Assembly (NCBI RefSeq): GCF_000802225.1
Contig: NZ_JTDI01000003.1
Location: 1,054,001 to 1,118,000 of the forward strand
Source: Novosphingobium malaysiense
GTDB lineage: Bacteria; Pseudomonadota; Alphaproteobacteria; Sphingomonadales; Sphingomonadaceae
Direction of reading: 5' to 3'
Length of the DNA: 64,000 bases
In this document: piece by piece, positions 53,981-62,587 of the stretch
How the letters are laid out: every line of letters starts with the position of its first letter
Position numbering within the stretch: the first letter of the stretch is position 1
Translations under genes and position numbers: made by a program
Notes under the pieces: generated by a model
What the model was told of the DNA's origin: nothing
What the model saw: only the letters and a program-made list of their open reading frames with translations
Databases searched by the model: none

Positions 53981-54769
53981 ATGCGCCAACCGGTATTCTA
54001 CATTCCCCATGGCGGCGGCCCCTGCTTTTTCATGGACGATCCGGCCGGCACCTGGACCGGTATGGAAGCCTTCCTGCACACCCTGCCCTCGCGGCTGCCC
54101 GAGCGCCCCCGCGCCATCCTGATGATCTCCGGCCACTGGGAAAGCGAAGACCGCTTCCTGTTCACCGGCAGCGCCAAGCCCGACCTGCTGTTCGACTACT
54201 ACGGCTTTCCGCAGCACACCTATCAGCTGCGCTACGATGCGCCGGGCGAGCCGGACATTGCCGCGCGCGCCGTGGCGCTGATGGAAAAGGCCGGCCTTTC
54301 CGCCGGGCTCGATGCCGGGCGCGGGCTCGACCACGGTGTCTTCGTGCCGCTCAAGGTCGCGTTTCCCGATGCCGATATTCCGGTGATCGAGATGTCGCTC
54401 GACAGCAATCTCGATCCTGCGCTGCACATCGCCGCCGGGCGCGCTCTGGCGCCGTTGCGGGACGAAGGCGTGGTCATCATCACCTCGGGCATGAGCTTCC
54501 ACAACATGCGCGGCTATGGCGATCCGCGCTTTACCCGGCCCTCGGAAGCGTTCGACCACTGGCTTTCCGAAAGCATGGCGCTGGAACCGGCTGCTCGCGA
54601 GAAGCGTTTGCGCGCATGGGAAACGGCGCCCGGCGCGCGCCAGTCCCACCCGCGCGAGGAGCACCTGCTGCCGCTGTTCGTAGCCGCCGGCGCGGCTGAC
54701 GGTCCGGGCGACCAGATCTATCGCGAGACGGTGATGAAGACCGTGATCTCGGGCTTCGCGTTTTCCTGA
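53981..54769 (+). CDS. Class III extradiol ring-cleavage dioxygenase (LigB/DODA type)
   Basis: A 262-residue protein of the LigB superfamily, close to 4,5-DOPA dioxygenase extradiol (YgiD). The metal-binding region has PHGGGPCFF, then ISGHWES and the histidine in GLDHGVFVPLK, and NMRGYGD follows. Such enzymes cleave catechol-type rings next to the hydroxyls. The real substrate is not known, and no other ring-degrading gene is adjacent. The ATG at 53981 follows GAAGGGAAG. It converges with the TonB receptor gene, with a terminator between. Confidence 0.88.
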   Translation: MRQPVFYIPHGGGPCFFMDDPAGTWTGMEAFLHTLPSRLPERPRAILMISGHWESEDRFLFTGSAKPDLLFDYYGFPQHTYQLRYDAPGEPDIAARAVALMEKAGLSAGLDAGRGLDHGVFVPLKVAFPDADIPVIEMSLDSNLDPALHIAAGRALAPLRDEGVVIITSGMSFHNMRGYGDPRFTRPSEAFDHWLSESMALEPAAREKRLRAWETAPGARQSHPREEHLLPLFVAAGAADGPGDQIYRETVMKTVISGFAFS

Positions 54770-54794
54770 ATGCGGCTGGACCGGCGACGCACAA

Positions 54795-54822
54795 ACGGCG
54801 GCCCTCGGAAGAAGGCCGCCGT
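54795..54822 (-). terminator. Terminator of the TonB receptor gene
   Basis: A 9-bp stem (ACGGCGGCC with GGCCGCCGT) with a 10-nt loop is followed by TTTGTG on the minus strand. It lies between convergent genes and may stop both. Confidence 0.75.
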
Positions 54823-54845
54823 CCAGTGGTCCAGAAAGGAGCGCT

Positions 54846-57419
54846 TTACGACCCGAAGCGGACTTTCAGCCGGACACCGTACATGCGCGGAGCATTCAAC
54901 AGCTGGGACTCCAGGCCGAACGAGTTGAAGCCGTTTACCACGTTGACCGGGAACTTCTCGTTGGTGACGTTGGTCATGAAGAACGATGCATCGACCGGGC
55001 TCCCGAAAATCGAATCCCAGTTGGCATTGAGATTGAGCAGATTGGTCGCCGGCATCAGCCCCGGATTGCGCGGCGGCATGACGTCGGCGAAGACGATCCA
55101 GTCCTCCGGCGTCGTACCGGCCGGCGGGTTCTGATAGTTTTCCCAGGCCCCGTCGTCGGCGCGCGAAGCATACTGCTTGGCGGTGTAGACGAACGTCGCG
55201 CCGACAGAGAGCTTCCCGACGCTTTCCGGAACCGGAATGTTGAGCGTGCCGGTCAGCGTCAGGCGATGCTTGGGCGAGAGGCTGAGCGGCCCGCCGACGA
55301 CTGCGGTCGGCACGACACGCGCCCAGGAGCTGGCGCCCGGTTCCCAGGGAACGAGTTCGTCCTCCGGAACGCCGCTCAGTTCCTGAAGCTTGGTGTTGAG
55401 GTAGGTATACCCGGCATCGAGCTTGAGGATGTCGGCGATCGTTACCGAGGCATCGACCTCGATACCCCAGATCCGCGATTTACCCGCGTTGATGATCGCG
55501 GTTCCGCCCAGCAGCGGCGCGCCCTGCTTGGCCACCAGCGTGGCCTGGATCTGCTGGTCGCGGAAGTCGTTGTAGAAGCCGGTAAGGTTGAAATAGCCCT
55601 TGAACATGCCGGCGAAGAACGAGGTCTTGGTGCCGAGTTCATAGGTATCGACCTTTTCCGGTCCCCACAGGTTGAAGGGGATATAGGTCGGGTTCACGCC
55701 GCCCGCACGATAGCCGCGCGTCCACTTGGCGAAGAGCAGGATATCGTTGGTCGGCTTGTATTCGAGGTCGATGGTCCAGGTCGGCTTGTCCGACTTGGCC
55801 GTGTCCTTTGCATAGCATTCCTCGAAATCCATCGGCGCGATGGGCTTCTTCTGACCCGTGTTCACGCCATCGACGATGAGGCCGTTGAGGGCGGGATTGT
55901 TACAGTACCAGGAGGGCACGAACGGCGTTTCGAAGAAGATGCCGGTGCCGTCGTACTCGTAGCTCTGGCTATCCCAAGTGTAGCGGGCCCCGGCCGTGAC
56001 CGCGAGTTGATCGGTCAGGTTGTAAGTGCCTTGCGCATAGAGCGCGCGGCTCCTGTACCAGCGCTTCTGCCACGGGGTCGAAATGCTCGAAGACGTCGGG
56101 CTGATCCCGAAGCACTGATACTGATAGGGATCGACGCAGTTAAGCAGAAACGGGGTGAACTGCACATTGTATCCCAGCGGGTTGGCTTGCTCGAAATAGC
56201 CGCCGGCCTGCCAGGTCAACCGGCCGTCCGAGCTGCGTCCCTGGAATTGCAGTTCCTCGGTAATCGTCTCTTCGTCGGCATTGCGGAAGCCGGGGAAGTT
56301 GCCGAGGTGGATCAGGTTGATGAACGGGTTGATGGTGCCGTAGGGGCTCGTCCCGTCCGGGATGAAGTAGTATTCGCCTTCCAACGTCTGGCGGGCGATT
56401 TCCTGGAATTGCCCGTAGCTGACGATGTTCTTCACCGTCAGGTTGTCACTGGCCTGCCACGTCGTCGTGTTGATGATCTGCCAGGTGGTGAACTTGTTGC
56501 GGGCATAGGCATCGGTGTTGGACACGTCCCACCAGCCGCCGCCGACCGAGGCCTCGCCGGCGATCTGCCGGGCCGCAAAACTGCCGAAACCGGAATTCGG
56601 ATTGTAGGCGATGACCTTGGGAACGGTGCCATTGGTGTCCGAACGGGTATAGTTGGCCACCGTGTAGTTTTCGAGATCGGGCGTGATTTCGGCCAGAATG
56701 CTGAGGCGCGCCGCGATATAATCAGTGTCGTTGAAGTTGCTCGGGCCGATATCGGTCAGATTGTTGATGTACCCGTCGCGTTTCATCCGGTCGACGCCGA
56801 GGCGGACCTTGAAGGTATCGGACAGCGGCACGTTGAGCACGGCCTGGACGCGCCGCATGTCGTAGTTGCCGTAGGACCCTTCGACGTAGCCTTCCAGCAA
56901 TCCGCTCGGCTTCTTGGGCACCAGCAGCACCGCGCCGCCCGTGGTATTGCGGCCGAACAGCGTGCCCTGCGGGCCCTTGAGCACCTGCACGTTCTGCAGG
57001 TCGAACAGGCTGCCGACGCCGGCCCCCTCGCCGGAGGTCGTCGCACCGCCGCCGCGCGGCGCCACCACGTCGGCGAAGTAGACGCCCACCGAAGGAACGG
57101 TGCCGAGATCCTGCACGAAGCCGCGGATCGAGAAAGAGGCCTTTTCCGGACCGAACTTGGAATTCACCGACAGTGACGGCGTATATGTCGCCAGGTCGGC
57201 CGAATTGACGATGTTGCGCTTGGAAATGTCTTCCTGGTTGTAGACCGAGATCGAGATCGGCACGTCCTGCAGACGTTCTTCGGTGCGTCGCGCGGTCACG
57301 ATGATGGCATTCGAATCCAGTGCCTCGCCTTCGGCATCCTGGGCCATTGCCGGTGTCGAAAGCACCACGCCCATTCCCGTGGCGGCCAGGATCGCAAACC
57401 TGCCGGTAAGTCCCTTCAT
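54846..57419 (-). CDS. TonB-dependent receptor
   Basis: An outer-membrane receptor of 857 residues. A cleavable signal peptide (about residues 1-26) is followed by a TonB-box/plug segment (IIVTARRTEERLQDVPISI, then a plug with GPQGTLFGRNTTGGAVL). The beta-barrel domain has many aromatic-ending strands and finishes in VRLKVRFGS. The GRNTTGGAVL plug is typical of the large sphingomonad TonB family that imports aromatic and other organic compounds. The ligand is unknown. It stands alone; the alpha/beta hydrolase upstream may work on the same compound. Confidence 0.93.
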   Translation of the reverse strand: MKGLTGRFAILAATGMGVVLSTPAMAQDAEGEALDSNAIIVTARRTEERLQDVPISISVYNQEDISKRNIVNSADLATYTPSLSVNSKFGPEKASFSIRGFVQDLGTVPSVGVYFADVVAPRGGGATTSGEGAGVGSLFDLQNVQVLKGPQGTLFGRNTTGGAVLLVPKKPSGLLEGYVEGSYGNYDMRRVQAVLNVPLSDTFKVRLGVDRMKRDGYINNLTDIGPSNFNDTDYIAARLSILAEITPDLENYTVANYTRSDTNGTVPKVIAYNPNSGFGSFAARQIAGEASVGGGWWDVSNTDAYARNKFTTWQIINTTTWQASDNLTVKNIVSYGQFQEIARQTLEGEYYFIPDGTSPYGTINPFINLIHLGNFPGFRNADEETITEELQFQGRSSDGRLTWQAGGYFEQANPLGYNVQFTPFLLNCVDPYQYQCFGISPTSSSISTPWQKRWYRSRALYAQGTYNLTDQLAVTAGARYTWDSQSYEYDGTGIFFETPFVPSWYCNNPALNGLIVDGVNTGQKKPIAPMDFEECYAKDTAKSDKPTWTIDLEYKPTNDILLFAKWTRGYRAGGVNPTYIPFNLWGPEKVDTYELGTKTSFFAGMFKGYFNLTGFYNDFRDQQIQATLVAKQGAPLLGGTAIINAGKSRIWGIEVDASVTIADILKLDAGYTYLNTKLQELSGVPEDELVPWEPGASSWARVVPTAVVGGPLSLSPKHRLTLTGTLNIPVPESVGKLSVGATFVYTAKQYASRADDGAWENYQNPPAGTTPEDWIVFADVMPPRNPGLMPATNLLNLNANWDSIFGSPVDASFFMTNVTNEKFPVNVVNGFNSFGLESQLLNAPRMYGVRLKVRFGS

Positions 57420-57811
57420 GCATTCCCTCCCTTAGTTCACGAACGCGGGGAGTTACTCCTCGTCCGCAAGGTCCCTGTCGGCGCATGCGGGAGAAAGTCG
57501 GAAGCGCGGGTCGCCTTTGTCCGTTGGACCACTGTCGGCCGAACGTGGAAATCCCGGTTGTCATCCTCCCAAGGGCGTCTTGACGACACCTCTCATGCAA
57601 GGCCTTTTCCTGCCCCGGATTCTACACACATGTCAAGATTTCACGCATACCGACGAGATGGGAAATTGCAGCGCGACGAGCCTTGCCCCCTCAGCCCAAG
57701 GTGATCTTTAAGAACTATTTTTCTTATATTTACGCAAAATTTTGAGCGGGCGACCAAACCATATGAGATACCGTGGCGCATAGTCGCGACGGCGATGTCT
57801 TACATAGACAA
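57420..57811. other. Intergenic region upstream of the TonB receptor
   Basis: About 390 nt without a supportable gene. It includes an AT-rich patch (about 57705-57750), unusual for this genome, that probably holds the TonB receptor promoter. No operator palindrome is convincing by eye. Confidence 0.4.
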
Positions 57812-57846
57812 GCGTCTTGTCGCCTCAGGGCGAGGCGACAAGACGC
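57812..57846 (-). terminator. Long hairpin after the alpha/beta hydrolase
   Basis: A perfect 14-bp stem (GCGTCTTGTCGCCT with AGGCGACAAGACGC) with a 7-nt loop ends six bases after the hydrolase stop. No T-tract follows on the minus strand, so its stopping ability is uncertain. It could equally protect the mRNA end. Confidence 0.6.
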
Positions 57847-57852
57847 GACTGG

Positions 57853-58731
57853 TCAGCCGCCGATGAAATCGAGTACCATCGGCGTCAGCTTGGGCCACGA
57901 CCGGAACAGCGTGTGGCCGTCCTTGCCTTCCATGGTCTGCGCCGAGCGGTAGTTCCATTCGTCGTCGTTCCACGGCGGATCGAGCATCACCGAATGCGGG
58001 ATCAGCCGGTGCACCCATTCAGAGGTTGCACGCGTATGCGAGAGGTCACTCTTGCCGCTGCGGAAGACCAGCGTCGGCATGGTGATGCGGGCGAAGTCGC
58101 GCTGGCTCATTCCCGGCACCGGGGTAATCGGCGAGGGAACATAGGCTGCAGCCCATTTCTGCATCACGGCGATGAACCGGTCGGGATCGTAGTTGCGGAT
58201 GTATTCGCGCGCCTGCTCGCTCTTGGAGAAGTTCTCCGCCCAGCTCGTCGCGTTCAGCACCGCTTCCATGCCGCCCGCGCTGGCCATCGTCGCCGCCTCG
58301 CCGCAGTAGTAGGTGGCGAGCTGCATGAGGCCGATGGGATCGCCGGAAATCCACCAGATCGCCAGGTGCGAGCAGATCTCCGGATCGCGCGCCGCGGCAA
58401 GCATCGAGACGCGGCTGCCGCCCGATCCGCCCGCGATCACCGTGGGGCCGAGATCGAGCTTGCGGATCAGCCCGGTCAGCGCCTCGGCCTGCATTTCGGA
58501 TTCGCTGTCACCCAGCAGGCAGGCGTCGGACTTGCCGCAATTGGGCCGGTCGTAGATCAGTACCCGCTTGCCCGCCTTGACGAATTCCTCCGCCATTTCG
58601 CGCAGCCCCGGCACATCCATGGTGAAACGGCCGCCCGGCGTCAGAGCGACCGCCGGATCGCCTTCTTTGCCCAGCAATTCATAGGCAATCCCGATTTCGC
58701 CGCCGGTCACGGCGATGTTGGTCTTTGGCAT
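57853..58731 (-). CDS. Alpha/beta hydrolase
   Basis: A 292-residue hydrolase. The nucleophile elbow is VIAGGSGGSRVSML (GxSxG), and the oxyanion region LTPGGRFTMDVPGL lies at about residue 32. The catalytic Asp and His lie near the C-terminus (VFRSGKSDLSHT, and the MEGKDGHTLF region). No signal peptide is present. It is closest in style to aromatic-ring-cleavage hydrolases, haloalkane-dehalogenase-like enzymes and esterases, but a substrate cannot be given. It is transcribed towards the TonB receptor gene, 433 nt away. Confidence 0.85.
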   Translation of the reverse strand: MPKTNIAVTGGEIGIAYELLGKEGDPAVALTPGGRFTMDVPGLREMAEEFVKAGKRVLIYDRPNCGKSDACLLGDSESEMQAEALTGLIRKLDLGPTVIAGGSGGSRVSMLAAARDPEICSHLAIWWISGDPIGLMQLATYYCGEAATMASAGGMEAVLNATSWAENFSKSEQAREYIRNYDPDRFIAVMQKWAAAYVPSPITPVPGMSQRDFARITMPTLVFRSGKSDLSHTRATSEWVHRLIPHSVMLDPPWNDDEWNYRSAQTMEGKDGHTLFRSWPKLTPMVLDFIGG

Positions 58732-58911
58732 TTCTCTCTCCCAACCAGTTTGGCCGCATCGTCAACTGCCCCTGCCTTGCGCGCAAGTCCCTAGATTGGA
58801 ACGTGCATGCCGGTGCCGGCAGAAGCGGTGCGGCGGCAATTGTCGCCCTGCAGAGGGAACGCTAAGCTGGGCAGCGGCTTACCAGACGTAGGACTGCAAT
58901 CCGCATAGCCG

Positions 58912-60900
58912 GTGGAGGCACGCATCACGCAATTGTACCAGCTTGCCGAGGCAATCGGCATTGCCCGTAGGTGGTGGAACGTCGACGGCGCGCGCCAGAC
59001 CGTCTCCGACACCTCGCTGGCGACGATCGCAACCGCGCTTGGCTATCCGGCCGAGAGCGAGGGCGACATAGCCCGAAGCCTGGCGCAACTGGAGGCCGAG
59101 CAGCGCCAGCCGCCGGCGATGATCGTCACCGAAGCGGGTCTGCCCACGCCGCTGCCGACCAGTATCGCCCGCGCCGAGCTGACCGACGAGCACGGGTTCA
59201 CCGCCGCGCTTCCGGTCGAGAACTGGGTCCTGCCGCCGGTCGACACGCCTGGCTATTACCGGCTTTCGCTGGCCGGCCACGACCTGACGCTCGCGGTCGC
59301 GCCGAAAAGCTGTCCGACGGTCCACGATTTCGCACCGGGCAAGCTGTGGGGCCCGGCGGTCCAGATCCCGGCCCTGCGCGGCGCGGCAAGCCATCCTTTC
59401 GGCAACTTCGGCGAACTCGACGAGGCGGTGCGCCTTTTCGCCGCGCGCGGGGCGGACGTGATGGCGATCAATCCGGTTCACGCGCTGTTTCCCGGCAACG
59501 GTGAGGGCTTCTCGCCCTATTCACCATCGAGCCGGCTCTTTCTCAACACCGCCATGGGCGCGCCGGACCTCATGGGCCTGTCGCCGCTGCCGGAGCAGGC
59601 GGGCGGCGCCCTGATCGACTGGGAAGGCGCCCTGCCCCGGCGCCTCGCCGACCTGCGCAAGGTCTTCGCGGGCCTCGACGCGGAAACGCGCGCTCGCATT
59701 GCCGAGGACAACGCGCCGCACGGCGAAGGCCTGCAGCGGCAGGCGCTGTTCGACGCGCTCGACGTCCACTTTCGGGCGAAGGGTGCGGATGGCTGGCAAA
59801 ATTGGCCCTCTGCCTTCCACGACCCCGACGGCCCTGCCGTGGCCAGGTTCGCCGCCGAGAACCGCGACGAGATCGCGTTTCACCTGTTCGCCCAGTGGCT
59901 CGCGCGCGAAGGCATGGCGAAAGTGCAAACGGACGCGACCGAGGCGGGCATGGCCATCGGCCTGCTCGCCGATCTCGCCGTGGGCGTGCACACCGGCGGC
60001 GCCGACAGCTGGTCGATGCGCGATGCCATGCTGCAGGGCCTCACCATCGGCGCGCCGCCCGATCCGCTCGGCCCGCACGGGCAGAACTGGATGCTCACCG
60101 GCTTCTCGCCGCAGGGGCTGAAGCGGGCCGGCTATGCCCCGTGGATCGCCACGCTGCGCTCCGCGCTCGATCGTGCCGGAGGGCTGCGCATCGACCATGC
60201 CTTCGGCCTGGCGCGGCTATGGCTGGTGCCATCGGGCGAGGAGGCCAGCGCCGGGGGTTATGTGACGTATCCCTTCATGGACATGGTCCGGCTCGTTGCG
60301 CTCGAAGCCTATCGCGCCCGCGCCCTGATCGTCGCTGAGGATCTCGGCACCATGCCGATGGGCTTTGCCGCCCCGATCGCCGCCGCCAGGATGCTGGGCA
60401 TGCGCGTCTTGTGGTTCGAGCGCGCCGCCGACGAGGGCTTCATCGGCGGCCGCGACTATCCGCCCACCAGCGTCGCCATGACCGGCACGCACGACACGAC
60501 GACGGTCGCCGGGTGGTGGACCGGACGCGATCTCGAATGGGCGGAAAAGCTCGGCCGCTTTCCCGCCGATACGACTCCCGAACGGGAAGCAGAGCGCCGC
60601 GACGAAGACCGCGCCCGCCTCTGGGCCACCCTCACCCACAACACCCGCCTGCGACCCAAGCCCGACGATGCCGAGCCGGTGGTGGATGCCGCGCTGCGCC
60701 ACATCGGCCGCTCCGCGTCGCAACTCGCCATCGCCCCGCTCGAAGACCTGCTGGCCGAACGCGAACAGCCCAACCTGCCCGGCACGATCACCGAGCACCC
60801 GAACTGGCGTCGCAGGCTCGATGCGCCGCTGGCGGACCTACTGGGCAAGCCGGACACCGCCGCGCGGATCGAGACGCTGGACCGGGCGCGGAAAGAGTAG
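58912..60900 (+). CDS. malQ: 4-alpha-glucanotransferase
   Basis: A 662-residue GH77 enzyme of the long type. Features: an N-terminal extension with a helical module, NPVHALFPGNGEGFSPYSP, the nucleophile region GLRIDHAFGLARLW, EDLGTMPMGFAAP and GTHDTTTVAGWW. It transfers maltodextrin segments. No other glycogen or maltose gene is nearby. The GTG at 58912 has GCCGGTGGAGG close by, which could serve as ribosome site. It converges with trmL with 15 bp between. Confidence 0.92.
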   Translation: MEARITQLYQLAEAIGIARRWWNVDGARQTVSDTSLATIATALGYPAESEGDIARSLAQLEAEQRQPPAMIVTEAGLPTPLPTSIARAELTDEHGFTAALPVENWVLPPVDTPGYYRLSLAGHDLTLAVAPKSCPTVHDFAPGKLWGPAVQIPALRGAASHPFGNFGELDEAVRLFAARGADVMAINPVHALFPGNGEGFSPYSPSSRLFLNTAMGAPDLMGLSPLPEQAGGALIDWEGALPRRLADLRKVFAGLDAETRARIAEDNAPHGEGLQRQALFDALDVHFRAKGADGWQNWPSAFHDPDGPAVARFAAENRDEIAFHLFAQWLAREGMAKVQTDATEAGMAIGLLADLAVGVHTGGADSWSMRDAMLQGLTIGAPPDPLGPHGQNWMLTGFSPQGLKRAGYAPWIATLRSALDRAGGLRIDHAFGLARLWLVPSGEEASAGGYVTYPFMDMVRLVALEAYRARALIVAEDLGTMPMGFAAPIAAARMLGMRVLWFERAADEGFIGGRDYPPTSVAMTGTHDTTTVAGWWTGRDLEWAEKLGRFPADTTPEREAERRDEDRARLWATLTHNTRLRPKPDDAEPVVDAALRHIGRSASQLAIAPLEDLLAEREQPNLPGTITEHPNWRRRLDAPLADLLGKPDTAARIETLDRARKE

Positions 60901-60915
60901 GCGCGCTGGCTGCTG

Positions 60916-61368
60916 TTATGCAGGCAAGCCGCCCGTCTGCCGCAGGGCCTCGCCCAACGCGAGCGCGGCTGCCGTGGCGAGGTTCAGCGAGCGCACTTCG
61001 GGGCGAAGCGGGATGCGGACTTTCGCCTCGCACGCCTCGGCGACATGCGCGGGAACGCCCGCGCTTTCCTTGCCGAACAGCAGCACATCGCCAGGCTGAT
61101 AGACGAAGTCATAGGCCGATTGCGTCGCCTTGGTGGTGAACAGCACCAGCCTGCTCCCACCGACGGCCGAGCGGAACGCATCGAAACCGTCGTGCCGCGC
61201 GAAACTGACGTGATCGATGTAGTCCATCGCCGCGCGGCGCACGCGCTTGTCGTCCCAGGCAAAGCCCATGGGTTCGATGAGATCGACCGGCGTGCCCATG
61301 CAGGCGCCCAGCCGCAGAATGCCGCCGACGTTTCCGGCAATTTCGGGTTCGAACAGAGCAATGCGCAT
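60916..61368 (-). CDS. trmL: tRNA (cytidine/uridine-2'-O-)-methyltransferase TrmL
   Basis: A 150-residue single-domain SPOUT methyltransferase, as expected for TrmL, which modifies the wobble base of tRNA-Leu isoacceptors. Motif 1 is PEIAGNVGGILRLGACMG, the central part is LVLFTTKA, motif 2 is LLFGKESAGVP, and motif 3 is IPLRPEVRSLNLATAAALALGEAL (given here in parts). The ATG at 61368 is the first Met. It sits between malQ and the FMN dehydrogenase gene without coupling. Confidence 0.9.
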   Translation of the reverse strand: MRIALFEPEIAGNVGGILRLGACMGTPVDLIEPMGFAWDDKRVRRAAMDYIDHVSFARHDGFDAFRSAVGGSRLVLFTTKATQSAYDFVYQPGDVLLFGKESAGVPAHVAEACEAKVRIPLRPEVRSLNLATAAALALGEALRQTGGLPA

Positions 61369-61418
61369 CGCGGCTGCTTGGCGGGAGCGCTGCGCCGGCG
61401 CAAGCTGTATCGCCGCAT

Positions 61419-62585
61419 TCAGGTGCGGATAGTCCCCGGAAGGAGATAGCTGCGATCCAGTTCATCGAGCCGGTTCACCCCGACCATGGCCATGGCGACG
61501 TCGATCTCGTTCGCCAGCAGGTCGATGGCATGGCGGGCCCCCGCCTCACCGCCCGCCGCGCAGCCATAGAGCGTGGCGCGGCCGATCAGCACCGCCTTGG
61601 CCCCGATCGCGAGCGCCTTCACCACATCCGCCCCGCGCCGCACGCCGCTGTCGAACAGCACGGTGGCGCGGTCCCCCACGGCATCGACCACCGAGGCCAG
61701 CACATCGATGGCGGGCGGCGAGGAATCGAAATTGCGCCCGCCGTGGTTGGAGACGGCAATGCCATCGACCCCGTGATCGAGCGCGATCCTCGCGTCCTCC
61801 GCACTGAGCACGCCCTTGATCACCAGCTTGCCCGACCACCGCTTGCGCAACTCGTCCACGTCCTGCCAGCAGACCGAGGCTGAATTGGCGACGCGGCTGA
61901 CCGTGCCGGTGAGCTTGCCGCCCACTTCGGGCGGGTAGTTGGCGAACTGCGGCAGACCGCCCTGCATGTAGTAGCGGGCGATCACCGAGGCGAACCACGA
62001 GGGCCGCTTGAGGAAGTCGGAAACCAGCGTACGGTTGATCCGCACCGGATTGCCCATTCCCGCGCGCTTGTTGAACTCGCGCAGCGGCCACATCGGCGTA
62101 TCGACCGTGAGCACCAGCACTTCGGCGCCATTCGCGGCGGCATTCTCGACCACGCGCCACGACAGGTCGCGGCGCTCCCACAGGTACATCTGCATCCAGT
62201 GCCCGGCCGTGGCGCACTCGGCGATATCGGCAAAGCTGGTGGTCGAACTGGTGGTCTGGGTAAAGGGAATGCCCGCCGAGGCGGCGGCGGAGGCAATCGC
62301 GCGCTCGCCACGATGCCACAGCAGATCGGACACGCCCGTCGGCGCGATCACCAGCGGCAGCGGCTGCTGGCGGCCGAACAGCTCGATCCCGGTCGAGCGC
62401 GCGGACACATCGCGCAAGGTGCGCGGCAGCAACTGCACGTTCTGCAGCGCCTCCACATTGCGATTGACCAGCAGGTCGTCTTCGGTGCCGCGCTCGATGA
62501 ATTCCCAGATCGCGCGCGGCAGCCTCCGGCGCGCGAGTTCGCGCACCTGGGCGATGTTATGCGCGCGCCGCGAAATGTCCCCCAT
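61419..62585 (-). CDS. FMN-dependent alpha-hydroxy-acid dehydrogenase
   Basis: A 388-residue TIM-barrel flavoprotein of the lactate/mandelate dehydrogenase family. Visible: an N-terminal AIWEFIERGTEDDLLVNRN, IAPTGVSDLLWHRGERAIA, the flavin region QMYLWERRDLSWR and VLTVDTPMWPLREFN, then KLVIKGVLSAEDARIALDHG with the catalytic Lys, AVSNHGGRNFDSSPPAIDVL with the catalytic His, and FDSGVRRGADVVKAL. It starts two bases after the LLM monooxygenase stop, so the two are co-translated. The acid substrate is unknown. Confidence 0.9.
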   Translation of the reverse strand: MGDISRRAHNIAQVRELARRRLPRAIWEFIERGTEDDLLVNRNVEALQNVQLLPRTLRDVSARSTGIELFGRQQPLPLVIAPTGVSDLLWHRGERAIASAAASAGIPFTQTTSSTTSFADIAECATAGHWMQMYLWERRDLSWRVVENAAANGAEVLVLTVDTPMWPLREFNKRAGMGNPVRINRTLVSDFLKRPSWFASVIARYYMQGGLPQFANYPPEVGGKLTGTVSRVANSASVCWQDVDELRKRWSGKLVIKGVLSAEDARIALDHGVDGIAVSNHGGRNFDSSPPAIDVLASVVDAVGDRATVLFDSGVRRGADVVKALAIGAKAVLIGRATLYGCAAGGEAGARHAIDLLANEIDVAMAMVGVNRLDELDRSYLLPGTIRT

Positions 62586-62587
62586 GC

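Noticed and set aside
55266..57176. 636-codon plus-strand frame opposite the TonB receptor
   Set aside because: Antisense shadow. The TonB receptor has signal peptide, plug and barrel features.
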